Shown in pieces: positions 20,596-30,533 of a DNA stretch of 64,000 bases. Within the stretch, counting starts at the first letter, position 1, and every line of letters begins with the position of its first letter. The notes under the pieces are model-generated. The model was not told where the DNA came from, searched no databases, and saw nothing but the letters and a program-made list of their open reading frames with translations. The DNA is from Alentia gelatinosa (Eukaryota; Annelida; Polychaeta; Phyllodocida; Polynoidae): the NCBI GenBank assembly GCA_950022655.1, contig OX465582.1, positions 92,890,704-92,954,703 on the forward strand, written 5' to 3'. The position numbers and the translations under genes were made by a program.

Positions 20596-20766
20596 GCATC
20601 GACCGTTGAAAACCATTCTCAAGGGTGAAGGTCTCATTCAGTCAAATAAGAGAAGGGATAAAAACAATTACAATCATTATACCTTATTATACATATAGAT
20701 TGACTGTTTAAAACCATTCTTAAGAGTCAAGGTCTTCCTCAATGAAATATAGGAAGGGAAAAAATA
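20596..20766 (+). repeat. Two-copy ~105-bp direct repeat
   Basis: GAAAACCATTCTCAAGGGTG... (about 20606) recurs as TAAAACCATTCTTAAGAGTC... (about 20710) with shared downstream GAAGGGA and A-rich ends. Confidence 0.55.
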
Positions 20767-22327
20767 GTTAAATTTATTTCTAAGAAACAGAACTGCAAAA
20801 GAAAGGAAAACACCCTGCACAAACACAAAAGGCAAAATTGGGATTGATTAAAATATCACAAACGAACAATGATAGCTTTGGATTGAAGCTGAAAACGGAC
20901 CTGAACTAAGTATAAAAAAATATCCCAATATCAAAAGGTTATGGTGAATGTAAATTGTCTTTCAAAAACCAGGATGTATTAAACAAACAGAAAATCAATC
21001 CATTGTTAGAGTCACAATTCCATTTGAAAAGAAGCAAATGATTACAAAAAGCCAGTCTTGTTTTTTAGAAATTTGTATCAATGTTTACAAAGAGCAGGCA
21101 TACAATCATTTGAAAAGTTTTAATGACTTGAACGAAGCTGTAGAGATCTTTTGAATGGCGAATATATAATTTTTTGGAATAATTTTATTGACAGTAAGTT
21201 CAAACATTCAATAAATGATTTTCAACATAACTGTCCAGTGATTAAATACATTACATAGCGACAACACGGTGTACATAGTACACAGAAAGAAAACAACAAT
21301 TCCACGAAGACAAGCTTCTTACAGAGATATAGTTCATCAGTTGTACATTGCAAACTGGGGTAATCCTAAATCCAGATCTTAGTTTGAGATTATATAAAGG
21401 TAAGTGCTTATAGATTTAAAATATTTCAAGGTGTACTAGCGACTTCGTTGAGTTGGAGTTGGCTCCCACCCCCACCTGTCCTGCTCATATGAGCACATAC
21501 CCGCACCCCATGAAGCTGAGACTGAGTCCCTCCCAACCCCCTACCCCCTTGCCGGTGATGGTGGCACCCTCTCTCGGCTACATTCCCACCTTAAGATCCT
21601 TACAGCTCCTATCATTTCGAGTGACACAGAACCTTTGCCAGCAACCAGCGTAGTGGTCTCATTGCTTTCTCTCGAGACTAGCAGATTAAAAAACTACATT
21701 AATAAACTTTGATTTTGGTATGGCTTGAAATAAATCATAAGAGAAAAGGTATTTCTGTCAATAGATCTACAAAAAAGAAGAACAGGTTCTAGCTTTCCTT
21801 CCATGAGATTCTCACTCTCGTGGCCCCTCAGTCTCCAAACCCAAATTTGCTTCACTATGTCTCTATATAGATAGATGTGCGGGAGAATCGCCAAGCGGAT
21901 TTTACCGGAATTGTAGATTTTTATGATATAGTAGGTAATGATAAAGGAAAAACAGCCCTGGCATTTCATCTGTGAATTGTTACACACTCAGAGACCTGAA
22001 AATACACCCCCCCCCCTTTACTAGAAGACAAGGATTTGCTGGTCTGTGAGATTGTAATAATTCACAGATTTCTTTTTTTTTTAATTCGTTTATTCACTGA
22101 ATATTCGACGATACATTTGTTGTTCTTCCATATCCGTGTGTAACATGCAACTGAATAGAACTTTGATGAGGTAATAAATACAGGAATGATGGTCTTAGAC
22201 TAGTATGTATATATTACAATGTAAATGTGCGAATTTAAATGCCCAGTCAGTTTTCCCACTTCACTTCACCAGAGCTGCTGTAAAGTCACCCCCTGTGTAC
22301 TCAAACCAGAGGTGACGGCCACATTTG
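20767..22327. other. No confirmed gene; possible 3' flank of the candidate exon
   Basis: AT-rich, with a T-rich antisense retroposon-like tail at 22070-22085. A minus-strand frame at about 21690-21540 reads coherently for some 50 codons (ETTTLVAGKGSVSLEMIG) but ends in a stop, and I cannot tie it to a family. CTCTCGTGGCCCCTCAGTCTC near 21812 recurs at about 41393. Confidence 0.3.
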
Positions 22328-22629
22328 TCAAATCAAACCGAACCAGCCACCTCTCCATCTGCCTGATAAACTACACTTCCAGCTAACAGGGGGCGCTACT
22401 TCTACCGCTGCAGACGTCACTTCCGCCGCAGGGCTGGTTTCCGGCGGGTGGTGGGCTGGGGAAGGCAGGGAGACTGGGCTGGCCACAATCTCGATCAGTG
22501 GTTCCGACAGGTGGACCTTGGAGGTGGGCGTGTAGGGGGTGTTGGGTGAGGGTCTTGATGTCCGCGGTCTTGGAGAGTGTGGGCGTTCAATATACCTGTA
22601 ATTCCAAGGTGTTTCCTCAAGGCTGCCCC
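22328..22629 (-). CDS. Candidate terminal exon of a host gene
   Basis: A minus-strand open frame without ATG runs from about 22660 to a stop at 22328. It reads GGSLEETPWNYRYIERPHSP, then a Pro/Ser/Thr-rich stretch with RPRTSRPSP and TPYTPTSKVHLSEPL, then VEVAPPVSWKCSL. A CACAG acceptor-like site precedes it at 22630, giving an exon of about 302 bp. The region is GC-rich compared with its surroundings, and the composition looks like a disordered C-terminal tail. No upstream exon was found and the polypyrimidine tract is weak. It could also be a chance frame in GC-rich DNA. Confidence 0.35.
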
Positions 22630-23160
22630 CTGTGCTGACAATATGGTCATGTATCCATAATTAGTCTAAGTGCTCGGGCAGGGTCCTCGCTTTCTGTCCC
22701 TTTGATGGTATATCTTACAATCCATGTTGGCGTCACCTGGTGATATTTACGATGATCATTCTAAACTTAGTCCATGTGACTTATGTTAACAATTTAATTT
22801 AACCTGACTTGATTCACATAGGTCAACATGTATTTTATGCATTCAAAAATAAGAAATGTTACCTATACTTGTTTTCTCACCTATTTATTCAGCAGGAAGT
22901 GTATATTCTCGTTTAGACTTACAGTGAGTGATTCTCTTTTACACTAAAGCATTTAACTATTGTCATGATCCAAAATACCGGTTTGTGAAACATACAGATT
23001 ATATCCTTTGGCCTAACAAATAAAGCTATCTTCGATCCCCCTTGGTTACGATCAATAGGGTCGCCCCCATGCGGTAAACACAGAGCCAGCATATAATCCT
23101 GATCTCGATGTACCTGAGTCAGTCCGATCAGCGCAACGCATTGTAACACCATATACAATA

Positions 23161-23173
23161 AGGGGGGGGGGGG
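23161..23173. repeat. Poly-G run
   Basis: An uninterrupted G homopolymer adjoining the LINE A 3' end. Comparable G or C runs occur near 12087, 22000, 50541 and 63505. Confidence 0.9.
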
Positions 23174-23463
23174 GTGTCCACTGGGCTCCCGACGGGAACC
23201 AACGCGCCCCGATTTTTTTAGTTTTTTTATTTAGTACTGTAAAAGGGTACATACAGACGAACTCTGCATTGCAGATTATCAGGTCGTCTTTTCACGTGAC
23301 GAATTACAGAGCGTAGCGAACATTAAACAAATCCGTTCGCTTAGAGAAGATTTATACAAGGTGATGATGTTGGTAATGGAAATGGAAGATAAGATGAGTG
23401 TATTAAGATCACCGATCGCATTGAGACCAACATACTCGATTTAGGCAAACCCAGTAGGCTAGT

Positions 23464-23995
23464 TCAATTGTACCGCTCAAAATACTTCAGCTTCACATGT
23501 TTTTTTAAATTATAGAGACTACTATTCTGTATTTCAAATGGGAGTTCATTCCAGTAGTTCATACTGTAATAAACCAGGCTTTTTCGGAAGAAAGATGTTT
23601 TGGGCCTCTTTAGTTTGATAGTTCTTTTATGCTGGGTACGCGTCATCGGTTCCCTCGTTACCTCAATACCAGCAGCAATTTTCCTCATTAACAACGTTTT
23701 TAAATACTTTCTTCTATTTTCTAGCCTTTGTACGCGACATACCGCGTGCAATTCATCTGTAGATTTTTCCCCTATAATACTTCTTGTACAAGTGCGAAGA
23801 CCCCGATTCTGTCCAATTTGTAGCTTGTTTCTTAAAGATTGACTCGCCCCATCCAGTAAATAACCCGGATAATCAAATATGGGCGCTATTAGGGTAGTGT
23901 AGATTCAAACACTTGTCGTTTCGTCTATATATTTTTGCAAACCTAAACAGTCTATAGTTTATCTTTTTTAAAGTTTCGGTTACACATTTTGTCCA
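23464..23995 (-). pseudogene. LINE A ORF C-terminal part
   Basis: From the junction with LINE B the minus strand reads TINETLSWTKCVTETLKKIN, then after a stop and frameshift continues IAPIFDYPGYLLDG, LRNKLQIGQNRGLRTC and FFRKSLVYYSMNYWNELPFE, ending with a stop at 23464. This completes the thumb and C-terminal patch of LINE A begun at 26386. Confidence 0.75.
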
Positions 23996-24174
23996 ACTAA
24001 GCGTTTCGTTGATCGTTTTTTTTGTGTTTTTTTTATTCAGGTATAAGGACATACAGATTCACCCTGAGTTGGGCATTCTTCCATCGTAGTCATAACAAGA
24101 CAAACAACTATAGACAAGACACACAGGACAACACACTTTGCAGTTTGGCTAGGTCAGTGTTAGGCAGCAATCAA

Positions 24175-24432
24175 TCAACAGGTTAATATTTCTGGTATTT
24201 CAAGAAGTTGGTGTTTTAGTTGTACCTTATAGTAAGAAGAGTCAGTTATTCGTTGAACATCTTTAGGTAGACTGTCCCATATTGGGATTCCCAGATACAG
24301 GGGAGATTTCCTATATTTTTCAGTTCGCAGAGCATCTACCTTTAATAACAGTTTTTCCTGTCTTCTGGTTGGTATTTCGTTCACTTCTAGGTGTGTGGGG
24401 TCATTTGACCACCACCACAACATCATTAACAA
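24175..24432 (-). pseudogene. LINE B ORF C-terminus
   Basis: Reads EKLLLKVDALRTEKYRKSPL then YLGIPIWDSLPKDVQ, the C-terminal patch (RTEKYRKSPLYxGxxxWDxL) shared closely with LINE D. It is separated from the RT fragment by frame breaks. Confidence 0.75.
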
Positions 24433-24665
24433 GTGGAGGAATCTTCTGTACCGGAAGGGTCTTATTTAACACTGTTGATAAAGCTCAGTTATATGAAGTT
24501 CCCTTACATGTGCTGTCCCAATAGATGCCCTCATGCAGTGATGAAATGACACATCCAAGCGGTGGTCATCTACGTGTGCACAACTCAGATAAACAAAGTC
24601 CACATTGTCGTAGATTGCCAAAATACATTGTTTCAGGATTTGTATTCGTATCCCCTTTGGTAGTA

Positions 24666-25049
24666 CTATTTTAGGAGGCGTAGTTTTTGGGTCTTTAAGT
24701 GTGCTTCGGCGATGATTTTATTTACCTGGTTCTTAAATGTTAGATTGCTGTCCAGTGTAATACCTAAATAGCTTACAGTTATGAAATTTGTCGTCAGGCC
24801 ATATGAAGATAGTTTCTTATATAATAGCAAGTGACACACGCTGTCAAAGGCCTTTCGGAGATCGACAAATGTACATAAACTTGCGACCTTCACATTCATT
24901 GCACTATTTAGGACTGTTAATAGTTTAAAAATTGCTTGATTAGTAGAGTGCCCAGGCATGACACCGAATTGGTTTTGGTGTATCATCTCATTGTATACTA
25001 AGTGATCCATCACTTTTTTCTGAATAGCCTTCTCTATAATCTTAGACAT
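24666..25049 (-). pseudogene. LINE B RT fragment with internal deletion
   Basis: Reads KIIEKAIQKKVMDHL, NQFGVMPGHSTNQAIF and FVDLRKAFDSV, and then jumps directly to SYLGITLDSNLTFKNQVNKI. The PQG and YADD motifs, about 150 residues, are missing, so the copy had an internal deletion. It cannot encode an active RT. Confidence 0.8.
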
Positions 25050-25053
25050 GGTT

Positions 25054-26109
25054 CACTGCACGAAAAGCACCATTTTACATATATATACACCATCGCGATA
25101 ACGCACATATCGGCTGTATCGTGGCTTGTTTATACTTGTATACACCTCTTATACGCGTCTGCGTTTCAGGCGTCTACGAGACAGTTTCCATATGTAGACG
25201 CACGCGACTTGGCTGTCTTTCACGCCTGGCGTATTTAAGATAAAACATACTCTGTGCAATATATATATACGCCAGGCGTATATATGATACCAAAAATAGA
25301 TAAAATTGCGACCCGCGGCCCGCCGCGTCCTGTGGGTGTTGGTAGAGGATGCACCAACACCGACCCGCCACCCGCGACCTCCCAACCCCACCCCCTACCG
25401 CCCCCCTCAGTGAGAAGCCCCCCGCTGCCCGCCGCCCACCGCCCAACGCCGGCCGCGTTTGTACAGGTTGACTCAGTGGGAAACCCTCCCCCACCCCCCA
25501 CCGCCCGCCCATGCCCGCCGCTGCCCGCTGCGAGGTGTTACAGTGTCGGACTAGAGGCCGCTCGCCTCGTGTAAGATGATTTCAGTCCTGAGGGGCGGAG
25601 TCGGAGTCGGAGTCGGAGTCGGGAGGAGGACTCTGTCACCCAGAGACACTGGGGGGAGGCGATTATAAAGTAAGGCTGACTGTCCACACATTGAAATGGT
25701 GTTTTAAAGTTAAATAAAATATCAGAAAAACGGTAAAAAAAAACAACTTAATGCAGGTTTTGTGTAATTAATCAATTTATACTCAATCAGGTTTTATAAA
25801 GGTTTTATAAAATAACTTGGTAATATAAGATTGCATTTTTCATATAAAACAGACTTGGATGGTTAATGGAAAATGAAATATGCTACCAGTAGTGTCCCCA
25901 AGTTGCAAAGATCGGAACCTTTGGATGTTGGTGTATATAAAACAGAATCAGGCGTATATGTGACGTATATAAGACCGCACCATGGACATGTATATACGCC
26001 ACTAGATAGGGCGTCTACGAGACGGATTACAGGTTCAACTTCTAGACGCAAAATCCTACTGTTAGACGCGTTTCGGATGCATATGTAAAGCGGTACTTTT
26101 CGTGCAGTG
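25054..26109. mobile_element. CACTA-like element, 1056 bp, TSD GTT
   Basis: The left end CACTGCACGAAAAGCACC and the right end GGTACTTTTCGTGCAGTG are inverted repeats continuing about 30 bp. TSD is GTT at 25051-25053 and 26110-26112. Subterminal GTATATACGCC and GGCGTATAT motifs recur within about 200 bp of each end, as CACTA elements typically have. The centre (25300-25660) is very C-rich with a (GGAGTC)4 run, unlike the AT-rich ends, and may be captured DNA. No transposase is visible. Overlapping open frames in the C-rich part are composition artefacts. Confidence 0.8.
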
Positions 26110-26385
26110 GTTGGTATGACTGTTATGGGACGCCAGTTTGAAAATTCTGCTAAGTCTCCAGTTTTCGGTAGTGGGGTTACGGTTCCATGAAGTAGTGAGA
26201 TTGGAAACCTGCATGTGCGCATGATGACATTTATTACTTTCATGATAATTTCTGGTTTACTCATGAGTATTCTCTTTAGCTGTCCTGAGTTTAAGCTGGT
26301 TAAACCGGTTGCTTTGTTAGGTTCAATGCCCTTGAGTATTTGTATTACCTCGGCTAATGTCACCTCATTGGGAGCTAAGATTGTT

Positions 26386-27122
26386 ATGCCCAAGTAGGAA
26401 TACGAATTACAAAAAGGGAGGACACTTTCATTTACTACTAATCTCACCCGTTGTTGGACTTCTTTTACCATATTTAATTGGTACCTCGATCCAAAAAGAC
26501 ATACCTTAGATTTACTTGTGTTAATTTTCATAAAGTTTGTCTTACACCATAGATCTAACAATTTTAAGTCTGCATTCAGCCTATGTAGAGAATTTTCCTG
26601 AATATCATCCATTGTATATAAGACAAGATTGTCTGCATATGCTATATGAGAACAGTTGAAAGAGGTGGTAATCATATCATTTATGTAACAATTAAACAAT
26701 AACGGTCCTAATATACTCCCCTGTGGTACTCCATTTCTAACTGGCAGGTAATCAGATAAAGTCTTTCCAACCTTTACTCTTTGCATTCTATTACTAAGAT
26801 AATTTTTGGTCCAATCTACAATATAAGAATTAAGTCCCATTAAATGAAGTTTCTCAATTAGAATTTTGTGATTAACCCTGTCAAAAGCCTTACTTAGATC
26901 AACAAAAATTACCGTGACAACCCTCCCATTATCCCTATATCTATATAGATCTTGAACAAATTTAGTGACAGCATCAACAGTACCCCTCCCCTTTCTAAAA
27001 CCGAATTGATTTGAGTTTAGAATATCATGTATATCTAAATGTTCGGTGATCGACTTATGAAAAACTTTCTCGATAATTTTCCCAGGTAGGGGCAACAGCA
27101 AAATAGGTCTCCAATCACTCAC
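26386..27122 (-). pseudogene. LINE A reverse transcriptase, central part
   Basis: The minus-strand frame contains DWRPILLLPLPGKIIEK, QFGFRKGRGT, FVDLSKAFDRVNH (catalytic Asp), NGVPQGSILGPLLFN, YADNLVLY (the catalytic box, with Asn in the second Asp position) and SYLGITI. Beyond 26386 the same open frame continues into LINE B sequence and then CACTA sequence, so the 419-codon open frame is a chimera. YADN instead of YADD would probably inactivate the enzyme. Confidence 0.85.
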
Positions 27123-27170
27123 TGATTCAGATATACCGTTTTTTGGAATAGGAACAATGTCCGCTTTAGC

Positions 27171-27690
27171 CTACTCAGCAGGAAATATTGACACATTTAT
27201 AGACATTTGATATAGATGTCTGAGCTGATCAATAATAATTGTGAAAACATCCTTCAAGACTCGAGAGTTGATATTTCTTACCCCGCAACTTTTACCTATA
27301 TCTATATCGTTCACTAATTTATATAAGTCAGATAGGGTAACAGTTGGTTTGACCGTTTCAAGTTTTGGATCACTTTCCATTTGATTATCTATCTCATACA
27401 TAATGTCTTCGGTTGTAGTATCAGACGAAGGATCACCAATACTATTAAAAAATACATTCATATAATTAGGGAGTTTATCCAGCTCAACATAACAACTAGT
27501 TTCTTTATCAAATAATTTTCGGACTGTGGTGGTGGTTACAGGATCATAGAGGTGTTTTATAGACTGCCAAAATTTTCTCTGACTATCCAATTGTTCTTCA
27601 AGTCTGTCTGACCAGTATCGTCTTTTTGCCTCCTTTATTTCTCTGGAAATTTTTTTATTTAAAGTTTTTATCTGCTTACCAAAATAGGAT
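27171..27690 (-). pseudogene. LINE A linker region before RT
   Basis: Reads KFWQSIKHLYDP, YMNVFFNSIGDP and DIGKSCGVRNINSRVLKD, the usual region between endonuclease and RT in CR1-like LINEs. It ends FPAE then TAG at about 27170; the frame then continues AKADIVPIPKNG into the RT block. The TAG sits where most relatives have Trp, so it is a nonsense mutation. Upstream coding similarity fades near 27745. Confidence 0.7.
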
Positions 27691-27905
27691 GTGCGGTGAG
27701 CGGCATGGTGTGAGGACGTGCTTCGCGTGTGCTCCCAGTGTAGTCAATGATTTCTATATATTAAGCTGAAGATCAATGGATATCTCAAAACCAAAAGGGA
27801 ACAGACTATAGGAGTATATCACACGGACTAAGAACCACTGATCATTCTCAAGTGGAAAGTGTACAAAGTTGATAAATATCACCTGGATATTCTTAGGATC
27901 TCAAC

Positions 27906-29795
27906 ATGAGTGACGGCACGCGCATCGAAACTGATTATCGCTCACCTGCTGTATGCACTACACCACAAATGGAATCGATACCAAATGAAAATGACGAATG
28001 TAGAAAGAGAAACAGGTCTCTCCAGTCAACACCAGGAGGAGAAAACTCACCATCGCAACAAACGCAAAAAAGAAACAAGTCTGATAATTCAGAAACTGAG
28101 GTAAGCGGGGAATTACAAAATATACCGGCAACTAAACACGACATCAGTGACTTAAAGGAATGTATAATAAGCAGTTTGAGCACCCAAACTAAACGGATTG
28201 ATGCGATTGATGTAAAACTGCAAGCACTAAGTAAACATACTGCTCGTACAATTGATTCCGTTAACGCAGACATAACCAATGTACAAAAAAATCTGGATAG
28301 TGAGAGCACTGTACATAAGGATTCTATGGATGATATTCGCAGAAAAATGCAGGATCTAAATAGGAAAATGACTATTTTAATGGATAACATGGGTAAACTC
28401 AAAGATGAGAAAGTCACGGAAACTGGGGAACAACAACATACAGATGATGATTCTAACACACGACATAATTATGCTGACAGAGATAGGAATGTGGTTGTAA
28501 TGGGCTTGCACACTGAATACGACCAGGACCTTCACGGGGCCGTACATTATATGTGTTCGGAGATGGGAGTATGGTTTGCGCCGGGCGAGATCCTGAAACT
28601 AAGTAGAATGGTACCACAACGAGGACCTTCTAATGATAGACCACCACCTGTATTAATTTCCTGCTCTACGAAGAACGCGAAAAACAAGTTTCTATCGCAC
28701 GCAGCCAGAGCGAGTTATTCAACGCTGGGGCGCTTGAGCATATTGCCGGATGAGCCAGCCTATCTTCGCAAGCAACGAGGGTTGATGAAAATGGTATTTG
28801 GGTACCATAAGAGAATCGGAACGGATATCAGTATGCAGGAGTTCGGTTTAACCATTGAAGGAGAGGAGATTTCGCTTAAAGAGATGGAAAAAATCGAGGA
28901 TCGTTGGCTACCAGATGACTTATTGCAGAAGAGGAGGAGGGGAGAATCCCTAATACGCACGAATTACCAGAGAAATCCCCGACATCTTGAGGAAAATAAT
29001 CCCAGCTACACGGCATGGTCCACAAACTTAGACCCAACGAAATGGGAAAGGGACCCGAGAGTACCCCCCATAGATGCAAACAATGATTGGCCCCCACTCG
29101 CACCGCTTGACCTAAAGGTACAGCACAAGCAGGTCAACCCACTTCATACTGTAGTTGGAAATGTACACACGGCTAACCAACAAGTAGATGCATACACTCC
29201 CTCTGACCCAGTGGTGGACAAACCAATTAGTGATGAACCAGGCACGCCTGCGGCTGTGTTTGACTCAGGTGTGTATAGGGCACCATGTGGCATAGTGTTC
29301 GCCAGGGCTAATGCCTATCTGAGTAACTTCTTTCCCGCAAAAATCAGAGTGAAAAACATTGGAAATATGATAAAAAATGAGTTGCTGTTCAATTCAGTAG
29401 AGCAAGCTTATCAGTATAGTCATGCGATTATGGTCAATGACTTCCGTGTTGCCTTTTGTGTGATGAATTCAAAGGATGCTCATGATGCAAAAAAACTGAG
29501 TCATGAAATCACCCCTAAAGACGATGCTAATTGGGAAAATATTAAGGAAGCGAAACTGAAAATGCTCATGACTGCGAAGTTCGAACAGAATGCTGATTTG
29601 AGGGAAAAGCTGAAGGCAACCTTTCCATATATGCTGGTAGAGGGCACTAAAGACGCATTCTGGGGCTCAGGATCAGACCTAGCTGATACAGTAAAACAAA
29701 CAAACATCATCGGGAAAAACAGGTGCGGACAGCTTCTCTGTGAAGTACGAAACGAGATTCTGGCCAAGGTAGACCCTTTGTCAATAAGGAAATAA
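27906..29795 (+). CDS. LINE C ORF1p: coiled coil, RRM-like and C-terminal NADAR domain
   Basis: 629 codons from an ATG at 27906. Residues 1-60 are polar and basic. About 60-165 is heptad-like and likely a coiled coil. About 195-290 (NVVVMGLHTEY, then FLSHAARAS and LSILPDEPAYLRKQRG) fits the RRM-like fold of LINE ORF1 proteins, which bind element RNA. A Pro/charged linker leads to a NADAR domain at about 462-618: GIVFARANAYLSNFFP, NSVEQAYQYSHA, KFEQNADLREKL, LVEGTKDAFWGSGS, then NRCGQLLCEVRNEI. NADAR proteins act on ADP-ribose or NAD-linked substrates; bacterial members remove ADP-ribose from DNA guanine. The motif Glu (SVEQ) is kept. The domain is not a usual LINE component. The NADAR identification is strong; its role here is inferred. 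Confidence 0.9.
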   Translation: MSDGTRIETDYRSPAVCTTPQMESIPNENDECRKRNRSLQSTPGGENSPSQQTQKRNKSDNSETEVSGELQNIPATKHDISDLKECIISSLSTQTKRIDAIDVKLQALSKHTARTIDSVNADITNVQKNLDSESTVHKDSMDDIRRKMQDLNRKMTILMDNMGKLKDEKVTETGEQQHTDDDSNTRHNYADRDRNVVVMGLHTEYDQDLHGAVHYMCSEMGVWFAPGEILKLSRMVPQRGPSNDRPPPVLISCSTKNAKNKFLSHAARASYSTLGRLSILPDEPAYLRKQRGLMKMVFGYHKRIGTDISMQEFGLTIEGEEISLKEMEKIEDRWLPDDLLQKRRRGESLIRTNYQRNPRHLEENNPSYTAWSTNLDPTKWERDPRVPPIDANNDWPPLAPLDLKVQHKQVNPLHTVVGNVHTANQQVDAYTPSDPVVDKPISDEPGTPAAVFDSGVYRAPCGIVFARANAYLSNFFPAKIRVKNIGNMIKNELLFNSVEQAYQYSHAIMVNDFRVAFCVMNSKDAHDAKKLSHEITPKDDANWENIKEAKLKMLMTAKFEQNADLREKLKATFPYMLVEGTKDAFWGSGSDLADTVKQTNIIGKNRCGQLLCEVRNEILAKVDPLSIRK

Positions 29796-29841
29796 CTAAA
29801 CACTTTGTACGCCTAGTAAATTGCCGCAACAACAAGACAAC

Positions 29842-30507
29842 ATGGATCATGAAGAGTTGAAGTACTTGTTAGTTGGTGACTCGCGTGCCAGGCACTTAGA
29901 CTATCTAATACGACAAAAGAGGAAAGACACTACGGTGTTGTATTACCCGGGCGCCCAGATTGATCGACTGACCAGAAACACAGTTAAAGAAATTAGGAGT
30001 GCGAAAACGTTTGGAGTAAAATATCAAGCGGTATATATTATTGGAGGCACCAATAATATTACGTATAAAAGCTACCAAGGGGCACCGAAAGTAAGCATAC
30101 GAAAAGGAAGTGATGATGAAATAATCAGTGATGTGTTATCTAGCTACAGAGAACTTAAGCTTGCTGTAAAGGTGATCACACAGGACTGTAAAGTAGTAAT
30201 ATCGTCACTTTATATTATTGATCTTCAGACAGTGAATAAGATGTCACAGAGTCACCCTGAGCAGCATCGGTTGAATGGTCTCATTAAATCTATTAACGAA
30301 GGAATCCGAGACCTTAATACAGAAAGTGCGGTGATCACCCCTTACATATGTCGAGAAGTGCACAAGAATGTCCCAGGAAAAGCAACAAGATTCCAGACAA
30401 ACAAGTTGTATGATGGTGTACATCCATATTATGGTGTCCAGATTGCAGTAACTGACATTTTGTGCAAAGCAATCGACAAGAATGTAAATCGTCATCTGCA
30501 CTACTAG
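29842..30507 (+). CDS. LINE C ORF2p: SGNH-hydrolase-like protein
   Basis: 221 codons from the first ATG at 29842, 46 bases after ORF1; the open frame extends upstream to a TTG at 29821. SGNH blocks are intact: YLLVGDSRARHL (block I, nucleophile Ser), VYIIGGTNNI (block III) and YDGVHPYYG (block V, Asp-x-x-His). SGNH esterase domains are known inside ORF1 of some CR1/L2 LINEs; here it is a separate ORF. The likely activity is a lipid or carbohydrate esterase or a related hydrolase, and its benefit to transposition is unknown. LINE D has the same ORF at the same place. Confidence 0.85.
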   Translation: MDHEELKYLLVGDSRARHLDYLIRQKRKDTTVLYYPGAQIDRLTRNTVKEIRSAKTFGVKYQAVYIIGGTNNITYKSYQGAPKVSIRKGSDDEIISDVLSSYRELKLAVKVITQDCKVVISSLYIIDLQTVNKMSQSHPEQHRLNGLIKSINEGIRDLNTESAVITPYICREVHKNVPGKATRFQTNKLYDGVHPYYGVQIAVTDILCKAIDKNVNRHLHY

Positions 30508-30533
30508 CTATAAACATCCACCTAGCGACTCAG

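Larger units (their letters stand above)
24009..26385 (-). mobile_element. LINE B, inserted in LINE A and hosting a CACTA-like element
   Basis: Minus-strand LINE split by the element at 25054-26109. The 5' block (26385-26110) reads EVTLAEVIQILKGIEPNKAT and ends NWRPITVIPT. The 3' block resumes MSKIIEKAIQKKVMDHL at 25049. The poly-A tail appears as the T run at 24018-24040, with ATTCAG. It is 5'-truncated, starting just before RT, and is related to LINE D in this region. Confidence 0.8.
23212..27745 (-). mobile_element. LINE A (CR1/L2-like), 5'-truncated, hosting LINE B
   Basis: The minus-strand LINE is present in two blocks, 27745-26386 and 24008-23212, separated by LINE B plus a CACTA-like element. 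The reading frame crosses the gap at the conserved YLGITI/NETLSW site: ATAACAATC on one side and AACGATCAACGAAACG on the other, giving a 7-bp target duplication with one mismatch (AACAATC/AACGATC). The 3' end is the T-rich tract at 23212-23243. The 5' end stops near 27745, next to LINE C. The endonuclease domain is absent. Confidence 0.8.

Noticed and set aside
25149..25574. Overlapping open frames on both strands
   Set aside because: The very C-rich core of the CACTA-like element suppresses stop codons; the proteins are Gly/Pro/Arg-rich on every frame.
25863..27122. A single 419-codon LINE protein
   Set aside because: The frame is a chance read-through of LINE A, LINE B and CACTA-like sequence; only 26386-27122 is one element.
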